Source: Paracoccaceae bacterium (GTDB lineage Bacteria > Pseudomonadota > Alphaproteobacteria > Rhodobacterales > Rhodobacteraceae). From it: a stretch of DNA of 6,421 nt. A program made the position numbers and the translations under genes. Position 1 is the stretch's first letter, and every line of letters begins with the position of its first letter. Below, in pieces: positions 5,567-6,421 of this stretch. The notes under the pieces were generated by a model. The model was not told where the DNA came from, ran no database searches, and was given only the letters and a program-made list of their open reading frames with translations. Where the stretch lies: assembly GCA_002400675.1 (NCBI GenBank), contig NVQY01000216.1:1-6421 (forward strand). The letters run 5' to 3'.

Positions 5567-6421
5567 ATGCTGGATACTCAAGAGGCGAGCAACGCCAAGT
5601 CAATGTCAATCATTGTGACCAAAGGGTCGCTCGATTGGGCCTATCCTCCGTTCATTCTGGCCACCACGGCGGCGGCGATGGATGTTGAGGTGACGATGTT
5701 CTTCACCTTCTACGGCCTGCCCCTGCTGAAAAAAGAACTCAACATGAAATTCACCTCGCTGGGCAACCCGGCGATGGAAATGCCGATGATGGGCGGGCAT
5801 ATGGCCATGCCCAACCTGATATCCGTGCTGCCCGGTGTGGGTGCCATGGCCGGCGGCATGATGAAGAACCTGATGAAGAAAAAGGGCGTCGCCTCGATCG
5901 AGGATCTGCGCGAAGCGGCCATTGAAAGCGACGTGCGCATGATCGCCTGCCAGATGACGCTGGACCTGTTCGAATACTCGCGCGACGACATGATCGACGG
6001 CATCGAGCTCGATGACCTGCTGGAGAAACGCACTGGCAACCTGATGCAGCCCAAACTGGCCGAGAAGATCGGGAAGCGCACCCGGAAGGAGTTCCCGGAA
6101 GGCATTACCGCTCATGGTACGGATGCCCTGCGTTTCACTCTCTCCGCTATGGCGACCACCGGCCGCGACATCAACTGGGACATGAAGCGCCTTGAAGGCT
6201 ATCGTAACTTCTGCAACAAGCTGTGGAACGCTGCCCGTTACGTGCTGATGAACACCGAGGGCGAGGATTGCGGCGTCAACGGTGAGGCCGTGGAATTGTC
6301 GCTGGCAGACCGCTGGATCATCAGCGAGCTGCAAACCTGCGAGCAGGACGTGATCCGCCATCTTGACCAGTACCGGTTCGACCTGGCCGCGTACGCCCTG
6401 TATGAGTTCATCTGGAACGAA
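5567..6421 (+). CDS. Chimeric open frame: DsrE/DsrF-like (DrsE_2) protein running in frame into valyl-tRNA synthetase
   Basis: The frame is open for 285 codons to the last base. Residues 1-140 are a DsrE/DrsE_2-type protein: [25 protein letters not shown] (14-38), [10 protein letters not shown] (42-51), a methionine-rich hydrophobic stretch (67-104), [15 protein letters not shown] (106-120), and the conserved cysteine C128 in [11 protein letters not shown]. Such proteins act in sulfur transfer with TusA and are membrane-associated in the DsrE2 type. This fits the divergent YeeE/YedE transporter. After DMIDGIE (141-147) the expected short DsrE C-terminus, usually a glycine-rich GGAA-like end, is absent. 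The sequence becomes valyl-tRNA synthetase to residue 285. The DsrE part is therefore C-terminally truncated and its true stop is not in this window. The fused product is most likely an artefact of a mis-join. Confidence 0.85.
   Translation, partial: MLDTQEASNAKSMSIIVTKGSLDWAYPPFILATTAAAMDVEVTMFFTFYGLPLLKKELNMKFTSLGNPAMEMPMMGGHMAMPNLISVLPGVGAMAGGMMKNLMKKKGVASIEDLREAAIESDVRMIACQMTLDLFEYSRDDMIDGIELDDLLEKRTGNLMQPKLAEKIGKRTRKEFPEGITAHGTDALRFTLSAMATTGRDINWDMKRLEGYRNFCNKLWNAARYVLMNTEGEDCGVNGEAVELSLADRWIISELQTCEQDVIRHLDQYRFDLAAYALYEFIWNE
6005..6421 (+). pseudogene. valS: Internal fragment of gammaproteobacterial-type valyl-tRNA synthetase (foreign to the contig)
   Basis: Residues from about 147 of the chimeric frame match ValS immediately after the KMSKS loop: [73 protein letters not shown] and [17 protein letters not shown]. 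In E. coli ValS the corresponding region starts around residue 566 of 951 and covers the end of the catalytic core and the start of the anticodon-binding domain. The HIGH motif, editing domain and KMSKS are absent upstream, so this piece cannot be a working enzyme. The residue pattern is closest, from memory, to Gammaproteobacteria such as Marinobacter, Halomonas or Pseudomonas relatives, and differs in apparent origin from the rest of the window. The label pseudogene is used only because it is a fragment; the intact gene presumably exists in another genome. Confidence 0.88.

Noticed and set aside
5606..6361. A 251-codon minus-strand open frame across the DsrE/ValS junction
   Set aside because: It spans the mis-join and is antisense to two conserved coding regions. 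Its His/Gln/Val-rich translation resembles no family.
5567..6421. A genuine natural fusion of a DsrE domain to valyl-tRNA synthetase
   Set aside because: The ValS part lacks its catalytic N-terminal half and KMSKS, the join falls in a short motif common to both families, and the apparent taxonomy changes at the join. A chimeric assembly explains all of these.
1..6421. CRISPR arrays, insertion sequences, tRNA/rRNA genes, phage or defence genes
   Set aside because: I looked for direct-repeat arrays, terminal inverted repeats, transposase motifs and RNA-gene signatures on both strands and saw none.

Overview
The window looks like alphaproteobacterial DNA, most likely from the Rhodobacteraceae/Roseobacter group. 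This rests on the protein families, moderately high GC coding with AT-rich promoters, and the gene types; no database search was possible. The last ~420 bases do not fit: they encode part of a gammaproteobacterial-type valyl-tRNA synthetase.

Layout, left to right. (1) Bases 1-1044, minus strand: a cytoplasmic M19 (renal/membrane dipeptidase-like) metallopeptidase that lacks only its extreme C-terminus at the window edge. (2) A 178-bp divergent spacer with inverted repeats, then a MarR-family regulator on the plus strand (1223-1657). (3) A short convergent gap with an AT-rich hairpin, then a minus-strand binuclear-metal amidohydrolase (1718-2884) that strongly resembles enamidase of nicotinate fermentation. 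(4) A divergent AT-rich spacer, then mrp/apbC (3074-4171, plus), an Fe-S cluster carrier ATPase. (5) A clear bidirectional terminator between convergent genes, then a minus-strand YeeE/YedE (TsuA-type) sulfur-compound transporter (4256-5350). (6) A divergent promoter region, then a plus-strand DsrE/DsrF-like (DrsE_2, DsrE2-type) protein starting at 5567.

The DsrE-like reading frame never reaches its own C-terminus. At about 5984-6010, within codons for DMIDGI(E), it passes without a frameshift into valyl-tRNA synthetase sequence just downstream of where the KMSKS loop would be, and this runs to the last base. Both families can carry a D-x-I-D/E-G-I/V motif here, so the join sits in a microhomology. 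The likeliest explanation is a chimeric assembly or read at a contig end, not a natural fusion.

Functionally, yeeE and the dsrE-like gene form a divergent sulfur uptake/sulfur-trafficking pair. The dipeptidase/marR and enamidase genes look like small catabolic or salvage functions, with MarR a plausible local regulator. Mrp is housekeeping. I see no tRNA, rRNA, CRISPR array, insertion sequence or defence system.
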